Translations under genes and position numbers: made by a program | In this document: piece after piece, positions 38,220 to 45,569 of the stretch | Layout of the letters: each line of letters opens with the position of its first letter | How positions within the stretch are numbered: the stretch's first letter is position 1 | Assembly: GCA_036676455.1 (NCBI GenBank) | Contig: JAKFCW010000011.1 | Coordinates: 62,001-126,000 of the forward strand | DNA from: UBA4093 sp036676455 | GTDB lineage: Bacteria > Cyanobacteriota > Sericytochromatia > S15B-MN24 > UBA4093 | DNA length: 64,000 nucleotides | Direction: 5' to 3' | The notes under the pieces: model-generated | Told to the model about the DNA's origin: nothing | Seen by the model: the letters and a program-made list of their open reading frames with translations, nothing else | Database searches by the model: none

Positions 38220-38903
38220 TCAGGCCGAGAGCTGGGGCCGCGCCTTCACCGCCGGAAACTCGGCGTCGGTCAGGACGTGGTCGAGCTTCTCGACCTTGGT
38301 TTCCATGTAGCGCCGGTTATGCTCGTTGGTCTCGATGATGACCGGAACGCGCGCGTCCACGGCCACGCCGAGCGCCCGCAGGTCGTCGGCCTTGTAGGGG
38401 TTGTTGGTCATCAGGCGGACGGACTGGACCCCGAGGTCTTGCAGGATCCGCGCGCCGATGTCGAAGCGCCGCATGTCGGCGGGGTAGCCCAGCGCCAGGT
38501 TGGCCTCGACGGTGTCCAGGCCTTGCTCCTGCAGTTCGTAGGCTTGAAGCTTCGGAAGCAATCCGATGCCGCGCCCTTCCTGACGGAGGTAGACCAGCAC
38601 GCCGCGGCCCTCGGCTGCGATGGCGCGCAGCGCCGCGTCGCGCTGAGGACCGCAGTCGCAGCGCATCGAGCCGAAGACGTCCCCGGTCAAGCACTCCGAA
38701 TGGATGCGCACGAGCGTACCGGGAAGCGTCGGGTCGCCCATCACCAGGGCGACGTGCTCCGAGCCGTCCTCCGCGTGCCGATACCCGTAGATCCGGAACT
38801 GGCCCGAGGCGGTCGGCATCTGGGGGGCGGCCACGCGAACGACCTCGGCCTTCGCGCCCTCGGCATGTGTGCTGTTCAAGACGTCGTCCGCGTTGTTCGG
38901 CAT
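38220..38903 (-). CDS. ribA: GTP cyclohydrolase II, monofunctional
   Basis: 227 aa enzyme opening the imidazole ring of GTP, the first committed step of riboflavin synthesis. Zinc cysteines: HSECLTGDVFGSMRCDCGPQ. Then the catalytic region VLVYLRQEGRGIGLLPKLQAYELQ, RRFDIGARILQDLGVQSVRLMTNNP and the ending VPVIIETNEHNRRYMETKVEKLDH. Many bacteria fuse this domain to RibB; here it stands alone. GGAAAGG precedes the ATG by about eight bases, the same ribosome-binding context as ribD. Confidence 0.96.
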   Translation of the reverse strand: MPNNADDVLNSTHAEGAKAEVVRVAAPQMPTASGQFRIYGYRHAEDGSEHVALVMGDPTLPGTLVRIHSECLTGDVFGSMRCDCGPQRDAALRAIAAEGRGVLVYLRQEGRGIGLLPKLQAYELQEQGLDTVEANLALGYPADMRRFDIGARILQDLGVQSVRLMTNNPYKADDLRALGVAVDARVPVIIETNEHNRRYMETKVEKLDHVLTDAEFPAVKARPQLSA

Positions 38904-38959
38904 CTACCGATTCCTTTCCGCTGGGGCCCGCGGGCTCTGGGGGGAGTCGACGGCAATCA

Positions 38960-39002
38960 TTCTACGTCGAATATCGTAGCTGGCTCCGGCCGGGGAAGTC
39001 AA
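38960..39002 (-). promoter_or_regulatory. ribA promoter and shared riboflavin-gene motif
   Basis: On the minus strand TTGACT (complement 38997-39002), 18 bases, TACGAT (38973-38978), then directly ATATTCGACGTAGAA (38960-38974), identical to the ribD leader motif. The motif is 56 bases before the ribA start and would sit at or just after the transcription start. Confidence 0.55.
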
Positions 39003-39149
39003 GCCGAGGCCGGCGTTCCCGGGACGCGGAGGGGCAACATAATCGGCCTGTCGCTTTTCGCAACAGGCCGGCATGTCGGAGTGGGGTTAGCTGGACGCGT
39101 CTCGAGCGACGGAGTCTAGTTGACGAGACGAGCCTCATGGGGGTTCGCC
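39003..39149. other. Part of a 388-base gap without a secure gene
   Basis: Between the ribA promoter and the membrane-protein gene. It contains an inverted repeat CGGCCTGT...ACAGGCCG (39044-39070), possibly a terminator remnant, and TTGACG at 39119-39124. Nothing else was recognised. Confidence 0.4.
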
Positions 39150-39344
39150 ATGCCCACGCTCGGGGCCCTCAAGCTAGGAAGACAGGGGCTTTACTTCACC
39201 CTCGCGAGCCTCCGCATGGACATGGCCCGCTTCATGGTCGAGGTGTTCGCAGCCCTCATGGTGCGCAGTCCAGGTGGAAGCATCCGCGCCGTTAACGCCG
39301 TTCGACCGGTTTGCGAACGGGACGCTCTTCTGGAGCAAACGTAA
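39150..39344 (+). CDS. Doubtful small open frame (64 aa)
   Basis: ATG at 39150 with a poor GGGGG upstream; the product includes an amphipathic stretch (LYFTLASLRMDMARFMVEVF). Its last 53 bases overlap the 3' end of the convergent membrane-protein gene. No family is recognised and no good ribosome-binding site is present; it may be accidental. Confidence 0.2.
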   Translation: MPTLGALKLGRQGLYFTLASLRMDMARFMVEVFAALMVRSPGGSIRAVNAVRPVCERDALLEQT

Positions 39345-39864
39345 CCGTCAGCAGGTCGCGTTTGGTCGTGAGCGCCGAGAGGCCCAGTCCCAGAACCACG
39401 CCATAGATGAGATGGGCCAGCAGGAAGTTCGCACTTGCAAAAACGACGTCCTGGAGGTCCACCAGATAGCTTCCGCCGTACCCCGAGAAGATCCAAACCA
39501 GCACCCCGTAACCCAGGCCCATGAGGCCTTCCCAGTACCAGACGCGGGCCTCACTCGGAGCGAACGCCTCCACCGCACCTCCGTAAACGACCCCGAACGC
39601 CGCGGAAACGAGCAGGTGTAGGGTCAAGCCCAGTAGACTCGGGCCCAAGACGAAGGTGGGGCTAGGCAAGGCGCCGGCCGGCTGAAGGCCCGGCAGGATG
39701 GAGGCGACACCGTTCACCGGATACCACGCACCCAAGCCCATCGCCGAGAAGGAGATCATGAGAAAAGCCAGCATGGCGACTCCCGCGATGATGCCGGCAA
39801 GAGCCGTCTTGGCCCACCATCCCATCGGACGGTCGTCGGGGCCCCGTTCTGTCGCCCAACTCAT
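39292..39864 (-). CDS. Integral membrane protein of unknown function
   Basis: 190 aa with about four or five hydrophobic helices: AKTALAGIIAGVAMLAFLMISF, LGPSLLGLTLHLLVSAAFGVVYGG, EGLMGLGYGVLVWIFSGYG, and FLLAHLIYGVVLGLGLSAL. Glycine pairs within the helices suggest tight packing. The basic C-terminal tail (RPVRKPVERR) should face the cytoplasm. The start at 39864 is fixed by GGAGG seven bases upstream. The gene is alone, divergent from the DUF1540 gene. No family is assigned with certainty. Confidence 0.75.
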   Translation of the reverse strand: MSWATERGPDDRPMGWWAKTALAGIIAGVAMLAFLMISFSAMGLGAWYPVNGVASILPGLQPAGALPSPTFVLGPSLLGLTLHLLVSAAFGVVYGGAVEAFAPSEARVWYWEGLMGLGYGVLVWIFSGYGGSYLVDLQDVVFASANFLLAHLIYGVVLGLGLSALTTKRDLLTVTFAPEERPVRKPVERR

Positions 39865-40047
39865 CCCGGTCCTCCTTCGCTTCTCGCGGAGCGTCATCTC
39901 GGGCGAAAGCCTAAGCCTATCGCGCCGTGAGGGCAACAATCGACGGAGCCATCCGCCCTTCCAAATGACGCGATGCAAGAAACCATTGACCTCTTCGCGA
40001 AATCTCGTACTATTGGCAACCAGATCCCTTGCCGAAAGGAGGAGGCC

Positions 40048-40389
40048 ATGACGCGAGTGGCTCAGGTGAAGCAGTGCGAGATGAGCGAATGCGGCTTCAA
40101 CGACGGGCAGAAGTGCCACGCCGCCGCGATCCAGGTCGGAGACCAGGCGGGAGCGGTCGTCGGGGAACGTCCGCGAGTCACCTTGCAAGATCCGAAGTGC
40201 GACACCTTCACGCGAAGTCCTGGCTCCCATTTCGGAGCGGGAGACCTCCTGGCGAAAGTCGGGGCCTGCATGGCCGATAGCTGCGCCTACAACGAGCATC
40301 TCCGCTGCACGGCGCCTGGCATCGCGGTCGGTCATCACGAGAGCCATGCGGATTGCAAGACGTACCGTCCCAGGGCAGCTGAGCCGTGA
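40048..40389 (+). CDS. Tandem DUF1540 cysteine-rich protein
   Basis: 113 aa with two copies of the DUF1540 motif, each Cx4C...C...C: QCEMSECGFNDGQKCHAAAI ... DPKCDTF (residues 9-54) and ACMADSCAYNEHLRCTAPGI ... ADCKTY (74-107). Four cysteines per unit suggest a small metal-binding knuckle. DUF1540 proteins are common in Clostridia and other Gram-positives and of unknown function. A very strong AAAGGAGGAGG stands before the ATG, predicting high expression. The gene is alone. Confidence 0.88.
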   Translation: MTRVAQVKQCEMSECGFNDGQKCHAAAIQVGDQAGAVVGERPRVTLQDPKCDTFTRSPGSHFGAGDLLAKVGACMADSCAYNEHLRCTAPGIAVGHHESHADCKTYRPRAAEP

Positions 40390-40512
40390 GCCAGGCACCT
40401 CCGCTCGGATGATCCGGGATGGCCAGGGGCTCAACCCGACTCCCGAAGGCCTCGCCCGGGCGAGGGAGGCCCCGGGGCTAATCCCGCCACCTACGAGCCC
40501 CGGCCGCGGCAG

Positions 40513-40683
40513 ATGGCAGCCCTGGCCGAGGCTCGAGCCTACTTCCGGATCGGAGTCCCGTTCGGAGACGTGCGGCCCTTTGCGCTGATCTTGCTGGTCG
40601 CCTCCGTTCCCACCGCCTTACCCGTCACCTTCACGCTGGCTGGTTCCCTCGGCTCCCTTGACCTGGCGCGACGCGGGGTTCTC
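40513..40683 (+). pseudogene. Fragment of a proton-efflux P-type ATPase gene
   Basis: In one frame this stretch reads VPFGDVRPFALILLVASVPT followed by ALPVTFTLAGSLGSLDLARRGVL. This is the TM4 region of P-type IIIA (plasma-membrane H+-ATPase) pumps with the PxALP signature and the run-up to the phosphorylation site. The DKTGT motif that should follow about 15 residues later is missing, and so are all other domains. The open frame drifts into a tRNA gene. It is a decayed remnant within the 416-base gene-free gap 40390-40805; the rest of that gap shows nothing I can identify. Confidence 0.6.
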
Positions 40684-40765
40684 GGCCGCGTGGCTCTTCG
40701 CAAACGAGCTGGGCCTTGCGGAGCACTTGCAAATGCTCGTTCACCGACGGAAGGCCCTGAGCATG

Positions 40766-40803
40766 AAAAAGGCCCCCAGAAACGCTTGAACGTTTCTGGG
40801 GGC
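40766..40803 (-). terminator. Terminator of tRNA-Val
   Basis: A 13-bp stem (40772-40784 with 40791-40803), followed on the minus strand by TTTTT (complement 40766-40770), starts 3 bases after the tRNA gene. Confidence 0.9.
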
Positions 40804-40805
40804 AG

Positions 40806-40879
40806 TGGGCACAACTGGATTCGAACCAGTGACCTCATCGATGTCAACGATGCGCTCTAACCAACTGAGCTATGCGCCC
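40806..40879 (-). tRNA. tRNA-Val (anticodon GAC)
   Basis: 74 bases. Acceptor arms GGGCGCA/TGTGCCC, D arm GCTC-AGTTGGTTA-GAGC, anticodon stem CATCG/CGATG with loop TTGACAT (anticodon GAC), and T arm ACTGG-TTCGAAT-CCAGT. The 3' CCA is not encoded (ACTGCC follows). Confidence 0.97.
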
Positions 40880-40890
40880 GACAGGTTCTT

Positions 40891-40919
40891 ACTCTACGTT
40901 CTCCGGGCGAGGTTGTCAA
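40891..40919 (-). promoter_or_regulatory. Promoter of tRNA-Val
   Basis: On the minus strand TTGACA (complement 40914-40919), 17 bases, TAGAGT (40891-40896), ending 11 bases before the tRNA 5' end. A textbook sigma-70-type promoter at the right distance. Confidence 0.85.
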
Positions 40920-41068
40920 CACTTTAAGGCGAGGAAATCGTTTGAAGCTCGTTTCGCGGCCACCTCCGGCGTGGTGAGTCGCCATTAGCCTTTTGGGAAG
41001 GGCGCGCGCATGGTAGCATGGTGGGTCCGGCTCATCTTGATTATCCTTCCGAGGAGTACCCCATACCG

Positions 41069-42931
41069 ATGATCACTGCCACCGATGCGCTCGATGCGCT
41101 TTACCAGTTTACCGAGGCCAAGCGCCAGAACAGCTTGACCGGGCGCTTGCTCGGCATCGGGCTTCCCGAGCGCGATGCGATCCTCAACGGGATCTTCGAG
41201 CGCTTCGACGCCGACATCGAGGCCGCGCGCGCGCAAGCCGCCCGGACCGGCAAGCCGGTCTCCGTCGACGGCTCGGCCATCTCCCTCACCGACGGGGGCG
41301 ATATCTGGTGGGTGCATCCGGACGGCACGCTGACGCGCGAGTATGACGCGTTCCCCGGCTTCGGCGAGTTCCTGGCCACCCTGGGGAGCCGTCCCGCGCT
41401 CGACTTCTCGCGCCCCGTCGATCACGACGTGCTCCTGCAGGCGGCCTACAACGGCTTCTGGTCGCCGTCTGCGACCAACTGGCAGCCCGTGCGGGTCGTC
41501 GAGCTCACGGGTGACGCCCGCAAGGCCTTCATGACGCTCGCGGGCTGGGAAACCGACGCGGTCGCCATCCCCCTCTGGGTGCTGCTGCGCCGGGAGCACT
41601 ACGAATCGCTGCTGGGCGACGTCATGGAGCCCTTCGGCCTCGCCGTCACGGCCCGCGAGGAATCCTTGGACGTCGGCATCTTCGCCCATGCCGCGGCCAT
41701 GACCGCCCAGGGCCTGGGCCTCACCAGCGCCGAGCACGTCTTCCCCGCGGCGCAAATCGAAGCGGCCACGCGCTTGTTGCGCACCGAGATCGATCGCCGC
41801 CTCGCCGTGCTCGGAAACCCGGCGCCCGAATCGCCCGCGGCGACGGAGGTCTCGAAGCTGCGCGGCATCGCGGCCATGCTGGATGCCGGCAAGTACCTGC
41901 CCGACAGCCTTCTGGCCATCGGACATCCCGTCATGCCGACCGGCGTGACCTACGATCGCTTCGACGACATCATCGGCCAGCACTCCACCCAGCGCGTCGC
42001 CTCCCTGGACCGGGAGTTCGGCAAGGCCGAGACCGCCGTGCTCTGGGAGCAGACCATGGCGAGCCTGATGCCTCACGAGCGCTCCTGCGTGAGCTGGACC
42101 TTCTTCCACCGGGATCAGAAGACCCCCTACGAGATCGGTGCGGCCATGTTCGCGGCGCTCTACGGCGAGGGCGCGGACGCCGAGACGAAGGCGGGCGGCG
42201 AGGGCGGCATGATCACGTCGGCCACCCTGCGCAACTACCTGCTCGAGGTTGCCAAGAAGGACCCCGCCTACGTCTCTAGCATCCTGCCGGAAGGCTGGGA
42301 GGACCTGTCGGACGCCGAGCTGCAGAAGGCCACCCGCCAAGTAGCGGTGCGCACCCAGGACGTGGGCCGCTTCCTGCTCGAGCGCATCCTGCGCGACGGC
42401 AAGTACGTCTCCGAGAACGGCATCCTGCAGGATACCTCGGGCAAGCCGCTGTCGCTGCCCGTGCTGGTGCGGATGGGCAAGTCCCTGGCGTCGACCTTCG
42501 GCAACTTCTTCCTGAAGTTCCAGAACACCCATCCCCAGAACGCGGTCCTGCTGGCCAACCTGGACTGCGGCCTCGAGGAGCATCATGTCTTCCGCACGGT
42601 CGGCAAGGTGGGCCTCGGCCTGACCTACGCGGCCCGCGCGCTGGGCGCGTCGAGCATCATCAAGACGGGCCCCATCGACCTGGCGCGCGCGTCGGTCGCC
42701 AGGATCCTCGCCTCCAACCCGGACAACGACCCGGCCCTCGCGAGCATGAGCGACGCCATCAAGGCCGGCCGCCTCAGCCCCGCGATGACCTTCCAGGTCG
42801 GCTATCCCCTGGCGGGTTCCGAACTGATCGACGCCGGCACCCCCGCCGAGCACACTGGCCACGACGAGCGCAAGCGTGACAAGCGCCCGCCCCGCGACGA
42901 CTTCCGCCGGCACTACATGCCCGCGCTGTAA
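41069..42931 (+). CDS. Large protein with two nitroreductase-like domains
   Basis: About 620 aa (start uncertain; an ATG at 41018 is possible, and GAGGAG lies 12 bases before 41069). The first half shows nitroreductase-superfamily features: VLLQAAYNGFWSPSATNWQP near residue 120-140, SLDVGIFAHAAAMTAQGLGL near 200, and SLLAIGHPVMP near 280. A second round follows: HSTQRVASLDREFGKAETAV, then HHVFRTVGKVGLGLTYAARALG near 510 and MTFQVGYPL near 575. The second copy lacks the PSxxNxQP FMN-contact motif. The family normally has one ~200-aa domain and works as a dimer, so this may be a covalent dimer with one degenerate site. FMN binding and redox activity are inferred; the substrate is unknown. It is monocistronic, followed by repeat copy B. 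Confidence 0.6.
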   Translation: MITATDALDALYQFTEAKRQNSLTGRLLGIGLPERDAILNGIFERFDADIEAARAQAARTGKPVSVDGSAISLTDGGDIWWVHPDGTLTREYDAFPGFGEFLATLGSRPALDFSRPVDHDVLLQAAYNGFWSPSATNWQPVRVVELTGDARKAFMTLAGWETDAVAIPLWVLLRREHYESLLGDVMEPFGLAVTAREESLDVGIFAHAAAMTAQGLGLTSAEHVFPAAQIEAATRLLRTEIDRRLAVLGNPAPESPAATEVSKLRGIAAMLDAGKYLPDSLLAIGHPVMPTGVTYDRFDDIIGQHSTQRVASLDREFGKAETAVLWEQTMASLMPHERSCVSWTFFHRDQKTPYEIGAAMFAALYGEGADAETKAGGEGGMITSATLRNYLLEVAKKDPAYVSSILPEGWEDLSDAELQKATRQVAVRTQDVGRFLLERILRDGKYVSENGILQDTSGKPLSLPVLVRMGKSLASTFGNFFLKFQNTHPQNAVLLANLDCGLEEHHVFRTVGKVGLGLTYAARALGASSIIKTGPIDLARASVARILASNPDNDPALASMSDAIKAGRLSPAMTFQVGYPLAGSELIDAGTPAEHTGHDERKRDKRPPRDDFRRHYMPAL

Positions 42932-42937
42932 CCGTAG

Positions 42938-43040
42938 CCTAGCGCCCGCGGCTGTTTCGTAAGGCAGCGAGCGTTAGCCGCGAGACAGCCGTCAGCAGGC
43001 TGAATCGTCAAGCTCGCTGACCTGCAGAAACGACGTTAGC
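42938..43040. repeat. Intergenic ~100-bp hairpin repeat, copy B
   Basis: Same length as copy A at 3812-3914, with identical outer arms. The centre differs but keeps pairing: AGCC (42976-42979) with GGCT (42998-43001), where copy A has GGTT. It begins 7 bases after the nitroreductase-like stop codon and lies immediately before a terminator, between convergent genes. Confidence 0.8.
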
Positions 43041-43050
43041 AACAAGATCC

Positions 43051-43087
43051 CGAAAAGCCGGTGGCGCCTTGGCGCCGCCGGCTTTCG
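43051..43087. terminator. Bidirectional terminator
   Basis: A long G/C stem (43051-43068 with 43071-43087, one bulge and one mismatch) flanked by CGAAAA and CTTTCG, between the convergent nitroreductase-like and zinc-ribbon genes. Confidence 0.75.
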
Positions 43088-43109
43088 TCTTGGTCCTTCG
43101 AGGGGAGCG

Positions 43110-43244
43110 TCAGGCCAGCTCCTGGATGGAAGCTCGGCGGCAGGTCGGGCACTCGAAGATGACCTTGGGCAGCCCCTCCTGGAACTGCAGGACCTTGGTC
43201 TGCGCCATCACGCTGCGGCAATTGGGACAGGTCGGCTGGCTCAT
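43110..43244 (-). CDS. Small zinc-ribbon protein (44 aa)
   Basis: The product starts MSQPTCPNCRSVMAQTKVLQ and ends VIFECPTCRRASIQELA. Two CPxC knuckles about 27 residues apart make one zinc ribbon. GAGGGAGG lies six bases before the ATG at 43244; a longer in-frame extension has no such site. The function is unknown. Such mini-ribbons often bind nucleic acid or partner proteins. It has no operon partner. Confidence 0.75.
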   Translation of the reverse strand: MSQPTCPNCRSVMAQTKVLQFQEGLPKVIFECPTCRRASIQELA

Positions 43245-43434
43245 CGTCGATCCTCCCTCACCCGATCTTTCCGAACAGGCCCCCGGGCGCCACGGCGACT
43301 CGGGACCTTGCTCGGGACATGCGAAGCGGGCCGGCGGCCCGACTACCATGCTAGCAAGAAGGAGGCAACGAGCCTTCCCGCGTTGCCTCCAAAAACCTTG
43401 GGTCAACTTGACCGAAGCCGATTCGAGCCTGGTC

Positions 43435-43728
43435 TCACTCCTCGCCCAAGAGTCCGATCACCGACTCGAGCCGGATGCTGACCTCGCGGCCCGTCATCAA
43501 CAGCCCCTCGACCTCCTGCTCGATGAAGGGCGAGATCTCGGCATGCCTCCCGAAGATCCGCTCGCGATCCTCTTCCAGGGACTCGATCTCCTCGTTGATG
43601 GACTCCAGCTTCTCGTAAAGGCGGCTCTTCACCCGGCGCAGGCGCTCCATGCCCTCCTGCTCCAGCAGCACGGAGTAATAGGCCTGCCACGTCGCGATTC
43701 CCGCATGCGTCTTTTGGTCCTGGGGCAT
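43435..43728 (-). CDS. Coiled-coil protein of unknown function (97 aa)
   Basis: Mostly helical and charged: EQEGMERLRRVKSRLYEKLE and SINEEIESLEEDRERIFGRH have clear heptad spacing and should form a coiled-coil hairpin. No signal peptide, TM segment or metal motif. A strong TAAGGAGA stands before the ATG and a good promoter upstream. No family recognised; possibly a structural or adaptor protein. Confidence 0.75.
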   Translation of the reverse strand: MPQDQKTHAGIATWQAYYSVLLEQEGMERLRRVKSRLYEKLESINEEIESLEEDRERIFGRHAEISPFIEQEVEGLLMTGREVSIRLESVIGLLGEE

Positions 43729-43765
43729 CGTCTTCTCCTTACGAACGATCGCGCTTTCCGCAAGG

Positions 43766-43793
43766 ATTGTATCACTTTACGAAGCCTTGTAAA
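43766..43793 (-). promoter_or_regulatory. Promoter of the coiled-coil gene
   Basis: On the minus strand TTTACA (complement 43788-43793), 16 bases, TACAAT (43766-43771), 37 bases before the start codon. CTTTAC...GTAAAG (43775-43794) forms a 6-bp inverted repeat across the spacer and -35 and may be an operator. Confidence 0.6.
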
Positions 43794-43904
43794 GCAGACA
43801 CACCCCCGGCTTGATTCTCTCCTCACCGTCCCTCAACATCCCGGCAATATCCCCTTGCTTACATGGGAGCACGGCTCCCCCCTTAAGCCGGGAAAGGACC
43901 TTCA

Positions 43905-44264
43905 ATGGACAGTTACACCCTCATCTGCACCCCCCTGCGCGAGGATCAGGTCACCATCCTCCATCTCTCCGGCTACCTGAACGACCAGACCGTGCGCGGC
44001 TTCGAGGAGATCGCCGAGGCCCTCCCCTACGACCGACCGCTCGTCGTGCTGGACGCTTCGGAAGCCATCCACATCTCCAGCATCGGCTTCGGCGCGATCC
44101 TCTCCCTGACCGCCGACCTGCGCGAGCGCCAAGGCGATCTTCGCATCGCCAACCTCAACCCCTCGCTCGCTCGCGTCCTGTCTCTGGCCTTCGCGGGCTT
44201 CTTCCAGACCTTTCCGAGCACCCGCGACGCCATTGCCTCCTACCACGCGGTTTCGGCCAGCTAG
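43905..44264 (+). CDS. STAS-domain anti-sigma-factor antagonist-like protein
   Basis: 119 aa single STAS domain. Strand and helix pattern: VTILHLSGYLNDQTVRGFEE, then RPLVVLDASEAIHISSIGFG (the switch-serine loop, here with two serines) and GDLRIANLNPSLARVL. In partner switching such proteins bind an anti-sigma kinase when unphosphorylated. The next gene, 16 bases downstream, encodes an RsbW-like kinase, so they form a pair. A GAAAGGA precedes the ATG. The controlled sigma factor or output is not visible. Confidence 0.88.
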   Translation: MDSYTLICTPLREDQVTILHLSGYLNDQTVRGFEEIAEALPYDRPLVVLDASEAIHISSIGFGAILSLTADLRERQGDLRIANLNPSLARVLSLAFAGFFQTFPSTRDAIASYHAVSAS

Positions 44265-44280
44265 CATGCAAGGAGGACCG

Positions 44281-44733
44281 ATGGCCTCGCTCACAATCAA
44301 GCAACTCAGCGCTCAAGCGACTTTCACCAACAACCTCAGCAACCTCTTCCACATGCACCAGTTCGTGCGCCGCGCCGCGATCGACGCCGGCTTCTCCAAC
44401 GTGCCGCTCAGCGACATCGAGCTGGCCGTCGTCGAGGCCTGCGCCAACGTCGTCAAGCACGCCTACCGGCACACGGCGCCCGACCAGGCCAAGATCGACA
44501 TCTCCGTCCACGCACAAGCCGACCGCTTCGAGGTCTGCCTGACCGACTGGGGAGAGCCCTTCGATCCCCCCAAGGGCAAGGTCCCGCGCCCCGACATCGA
44601 GCGCATGGTCATCGAGGGGCAACGCGGCGGCATGGGCATCTTCTTCATGCAATCCCTCATGGACGAGGTCACCTGGGACATCCGCCCCGGAGAGCAGAAC
44701 CAGGTCCGCATGACCAAGCGCACCAGCGCTTGA
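44281..44733 (+). CDS. RsbW-like serine kinase / anti-sigma factor
   Basis: 150 aa HATPase_c_2 domain. N box ELAVVEACANVVKHAYRH (the Glu and Asn bind Mg-ATP), G1-like LTDWGEPFDPP, and G2-like QRGGMGIFFMQSLMDEV. It would phosphorylate the STAS protein encoded upstream and bind the freed target. The ATG at 44281 has GGAGG five bases upstream. No sigma factor or PP2C phosphatase is adjacent, so the partner system is at least partly elsewhere. Confidence 0.9.
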   Translation: MASLTIKQLSAQATFTNNLSNLFHMHQFVRRAAIDAGFSNVPLSDIELAVVEACANVVKHAYRHTAPDQAKIDISVHAQADRFEVCLTDWGEPFDPPKGKVPRPDIERMVIEGQRGGMGIFFMQSLMDEVTWDIRPGEQNQVRMTKRTSA

Positions 44734-44812
44734 TTGACAGCCAGCCAGGCCTTGGGCGCGACGGGGGTCGCGTTCGAGGCTTCGCTCCTTCTCCCGGGCG
44801 ATCGCCGAGACG

Positions 44813-44841
44813 CTGACAGAGGCGGCCGATTGCGGTATCCT
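44813..44841 (+). promoter_or_regulatory. folE promoter
   Basis: CTGACA (44813-44818), 17 bases, TATCCT (44836-44841). It leaves a leader of about 110 bases before folE. I could not match that leader to a THF, preQ1 or other known riboswitch. Confidence 0.6.
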
Positions 44842-44956
44842 GGTTTGGATCGCGCGGCAGCGACGAGCAACCTTGCCGCCCACGTTCCATGGAGTCCCCC
44901 ACGGGCTCGACCACGGCGAACGCGGCGCCTTGCGCCCGCCCAGGAGAAAGATAACG

Positions 44957-45535
44957 ATGGCCACTTCCACCCCGATCCCTCCCCATCTCGAAGCGGTCAA
45001 GCTGGCCCTCCGGACCATCCTCAAGACCATCGGCGAGGATCCCGACCGGGAAGGGCTGCTCGATACTCCGGACCGCGTGATCCGCTCCTGGAGCGAGATC
45101 TTCGCCGGCTACCAACAGAGCCCCGAGGAGATCCTCGCCACCACCTTCGAAGAGGTCGACGGCTACGACGAGATGGTCCTCCTCAAGGACATCCCCTTTC
45201 ACTCCACCTGCGAGCACCACATGCTGCCCTTCGAGGGCAAGGCCCACGTCGCCTACCTCCCCAGCCGCAAGGTCGTCGGCCTGAGCAAGCTCGCGCGCCT
45301 CGTCGACTGCTACGCCCGCCGCCTCCAGATCCAGGAGCGCCTCACCCGCCAGGTCGTCCAGGCCCTCATGGACTACCTCCAGCCCCGCGGCGCCGCCGTC
45401 GTCGTCGAGGCCGCCCACGGCTGCATGGTCTGCCGCGGCGTCAAGAAGGAAGGCGCGTCCATGGTCACCTCCGCCTACGAAGGCGCCATGCGCGATCCCC
45501 AGAACCGCGGCGAGTTCCTCAGCCTCATCCGCTAG
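44957..45535 (+). CDS. folE: GTP cyclohydrolase I, type IA
   Basis: 192 aa. Converts GTP to dihydroneopterin triphosphate, the entry to folate, queuosine and pterin synthesis. Zinc ligands: Cys and His in STCEHHMLPFEGKAHVAY, and the later Cys in AAHGCMVCRGVKK. GTP-binding stretches are VVGLSKLARLVDCYARRLQIQERLT and SAYEGAMRDPQNRGEFL. The start is fixed by AGGAGAAAG. It is followed 34 bases later by a TatD-like gene. Confidence 0.98.
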   Translation: MATSTPIPPHLEAVKLALRTILKTIGEDPDREGLLDTPDRVIRSWSEIFAGYQQSPEEILATTFEEVDGYDEMVLLKDIPFHSTCEHHMLPFEGKAHVAYLPSRKVVGLSKLARLVDCYARRLQIQERLTRQVVQALMDYLQPRGAAVVVEAAHGCMVCRGVKKEGASMVTSAYEGAMRDPQNRGEFLSLIR

Positions 45536-45569
45536 CAGCACCCGAAGCTATCCGGCAAGGCTTCCGCGT

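Noticed and set aside
40513..40860. The 115-codon frame as an intact gene
   Set aside because: It runs into the terminator and antisense of tRNA-Val and holds only a fragment of a P-type ATPase.
40806..40879. tRNA-linked integration site (attL)
   Set aside because: No integrase and no duplicated tRNA 3' end was seen nearby.
44842..44956. Riboswitch (THF or preQ1 type) in the folE leader
   Set aside because: No recognisable conserved core; only general G/C-rich pairing.
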